From: Alphaproteobacteria bacterium | GTDB lineage: Bacteria > Pseudomonadota > Alphaproteobacteria > Puniceispirillales > Puniceispirillaceae | DNA: 14,527 bases | Assembly (NCBI GenBank): GCA_011524805.1 | Contig: WTJO01000166.1 | Coordinates: forward strand, 1-14,527 | Direction: 5' to 3' | In this document: piece after piece, positions 13,288 through 14,527 of the stretch | Position numbering within the stretch: the stretch's first letter is position 1 | How the letters are laid out: the number at the start of each line of letters is the position of its first letter | Made by a program: the position numbers and the translations under genes | The notes under the pieces: generated by a model | The model's database searches: none | Told to the model about the DNA's origin: nothing | What the model saw: only the letters and a program-made list of their open reading frames with translations

Positions 13288-14527
13288 ATGACAGACCGCC
13301 CAAGCTATATTCTGTTTATTACCGACCAGCAGCGTTATGATCATCTGGGATGTAACGGTCATCCGGTATTGCGCACGCCAAATATAGATGCGATAGCGGA
13401 ATCAGGCGTGAATTTTGACAGATTTTATGTGGCGTCGCCTGTCTGTATGCCAAATCGTGCCAGTCTGATGACCTGTCGAATGCCCTCCAGCAACGGGGTG
13501 CGTTCTCTGGGTATTCCACTTTCGCATGATAATGTCACCTTTGTAGATTTGATGCGTGATGCCGGCTATGATACGGCGCTAATTGGCAAAAGCCATTTGC
13601 AGACCGTGACAGACTGGCCAGTGAAACTTGACCCGCCCGAATATCGAGAGGGCTATCATGTGCCGTCAGACGAGGTCAAACAGGCTGTCCGCTCAGATTT
13701 ATCATCAGATGCATATCAGTATGAACAGCAGCATTTTTATGAACAGGATGCGCCAGAAGTACCTCTGCCATTTTATGGCTTTGATAGCTATATATCTGTT
13801 CTACGTCATGGCTTTAATACTGGCGGTGACCATGAGCTTCATGTCAAACAGACAGATGCTGATATATTGTCGCTGCGTGGGCGTGACAAGCAATTTCCGC
13901 ATGACTATATCTGCCCTCAGGCGATACGCACAAAAGTACCTGAAGAACATTACTCAACCAGCTTCATTGCAGATGAAACAGTGGCATTTTTAGAAGCGCG
14001 TAAGGATAATCCAAAACCATTTTTCCTGATGGTGTCTTTTCCAGACCCACATCACCCATTCACCCCGCCCGGTAAATATTGGGATATGTATAAACCAGAG
14101 GATATGCCAGTACCGCATGCCTTTACCGTAGCTGACTGGGATCCGCCGGAATATATCCGCATCGCCATGGAAGATAGGCAAAACACTCCCGAACTTGGCC
14201 AGAATTCTGGCTATTCGGTAGCTGTTTCAGAACGTGAGGCACTGGAAGCGCGGGCGCTGACATGCGGAATGATCACCATGATAGATGACGCTATTGGCAG
14301 AATTCGTAACGCCGCAAATGACGCCGGACTAACAGACAATCTGGTTCAGATTTTTACGTCTGATCATGGCGATCATCTGGGCGAGCATAAGCTGTTATTC
14401 AAAGGCGCAGAACAATATGACAGCCTGACCCATGTGCCCTTTATCTGGGCAGACCCCAAAGGTCAATCAGGGGTAAGATCAGATAATATTGCGCAAACGC
14501 ACGATATTGGCACCACCATTCTGGAAC
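13288..14527 (+). CDS. Sulfatase-family hydrolase, 3' end outside the window
   Basis: The first 413 codons of an alkaline-phosphatase-superfamily sulfatase; the frame is open to the window end, so the C-terminus is missing. Active-site features are present: D13-Q14 in FITDQQR after the first strand, the CxPxR signature C53-M-P-N-R57 whose Cys would be converted to formylglycine, and D359-H360 in TSDHGDHLGEH. The D-Q, Cys and D-H pattern resembles arylsulfatase/phosphonate monoester hydrolase enzymes, so sulfate esters or phosphonate/phosphate diesters are candidate substrates. The near-invariant Gly of the following TGR motif is Cys here (MTCR, C63). No signal peptide is seen, so it should act in the cytoplasm on an imported substrate. 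It starts 5 bases after the permease stop and is probably in the same operon. Confidence 0.88.
   Translation, partial: MTDRPSYILFITDQQRYDHLGCNGHPVLRTPNIDAIAESGVNFDRFYVASPVCMPNRASLMTCRMPSSNGVRSLGIPLSHDNVTFVDLMRDAGYDTALIGKSHLQTVTDWPVKLDPPEYREGYHVPSDEVKQAVRSDLSSDAYQYEQQHFYEQDAPEVPLPFYGFDSYISVLRHGFNTGGDHELHVKQTDADILSLRGRDKQFPHDYICPQAIRTKVPEEHYSTSFIADETVAFLEARKDNPKPFFLMVSFPDPHHPFTPPGKYWDMYKPEDMPVPHAFTVADWDPPEYIRIAMEDRQNTPELGQNSGYSVAVSEREALEARALTCGMITMIDDAIGRIRNAANDAGLTDNLVQIFTSDHGDHLGEHKLLFKGAEQYDSLTHVPFIWADPKGQSGVRSDNIAQTHDIGTTILE

Noticed and set aside
13628..13993. A 121-codon + strand frame and a 63-codon - strand frame near the window end
   Set aside because: Both lie inside the sulfatase gene, whose frame is uninterrupted from 13288 to the window end with all active-site motifs.
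1..14527. Very frequent GCAGG/GGCAGG words suggesting an uptake or Chi-like motif
   Set aside because: They fall mainly in coding frames as Ala and Gly codons (GCA, GGC) and Gln-Ala (CAGGC), so codon preference explains them without a special signal.

Overview
The window reads as a chromosomal piece of an alphaproteobacterium. The genes are densely packed and consistently co-oriented, base composition is moderate, and the proteins resemble Sphingobium LigA, LigB, LigC and LigJ and alphaproteobacterial TAXI-type TRAP transporters. A marine heterotroph, for example of the SAR116 kind, would fit the composition and the transporter, but I cannot fix the taxon from sequence alone. No tRNA, rRNA, IS element, integrase or CRISPR array was seen, and codon use looks uniform.

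Left module (1-8674, + strand): a class II aldolase/adducin-family gene, then a complete protocatechuate 4,5-cleavage (lignin-type meta-cleavage) pathway in the order ligA-ligB-ligC-ligU-ligI-ligK-ligJ. Gaps are short, and three junctions overlap or abut (TAATG at ligA/ligB, ATGA at ligC/ligU and ligU/ligI). LigAB opens protocatechuate to 4-carboxy-2-hydroxymuconate-6-semialdehyde. LigC oxidises this to 2-pyrone-4,6-dicarboxylate, and LigI hydrolyses that to 4-oxalomesaconate. LigU isomerises it, LigJ hydrates the product, and LigK cleaves to pyruvate and oxaloacetate. Two genes not in the textbook pathway close the module with zero gap between them: a dienelactone-hydrolase-family protein and a 6PGDH-like dehydrogenase with a DUF1932-type C-terminal half.

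Right module (8715-14527): a LysR-type regulator on the - strand, convergent with the lig operon and divergent from a TAXI-family TRAP solute-binding protein. The divergent gap holds an 18-bp perfect palindrome, the best operator candidate in the window. The binding-protein gene is followed by a nested hairpin, then a fused TRAP permease, then 5 bp later a sulfatase-family gene that runs off the window end.

The layout suggests uptake and processing of an anionic aromatic compound feeding the protocatechuate pathway. No gene in the window shows where protocatechuate comes from, unless the aldolase-family protein (a possible decarboxylase) or the sulfatase makes it. The substrate link between the two modules is inference.
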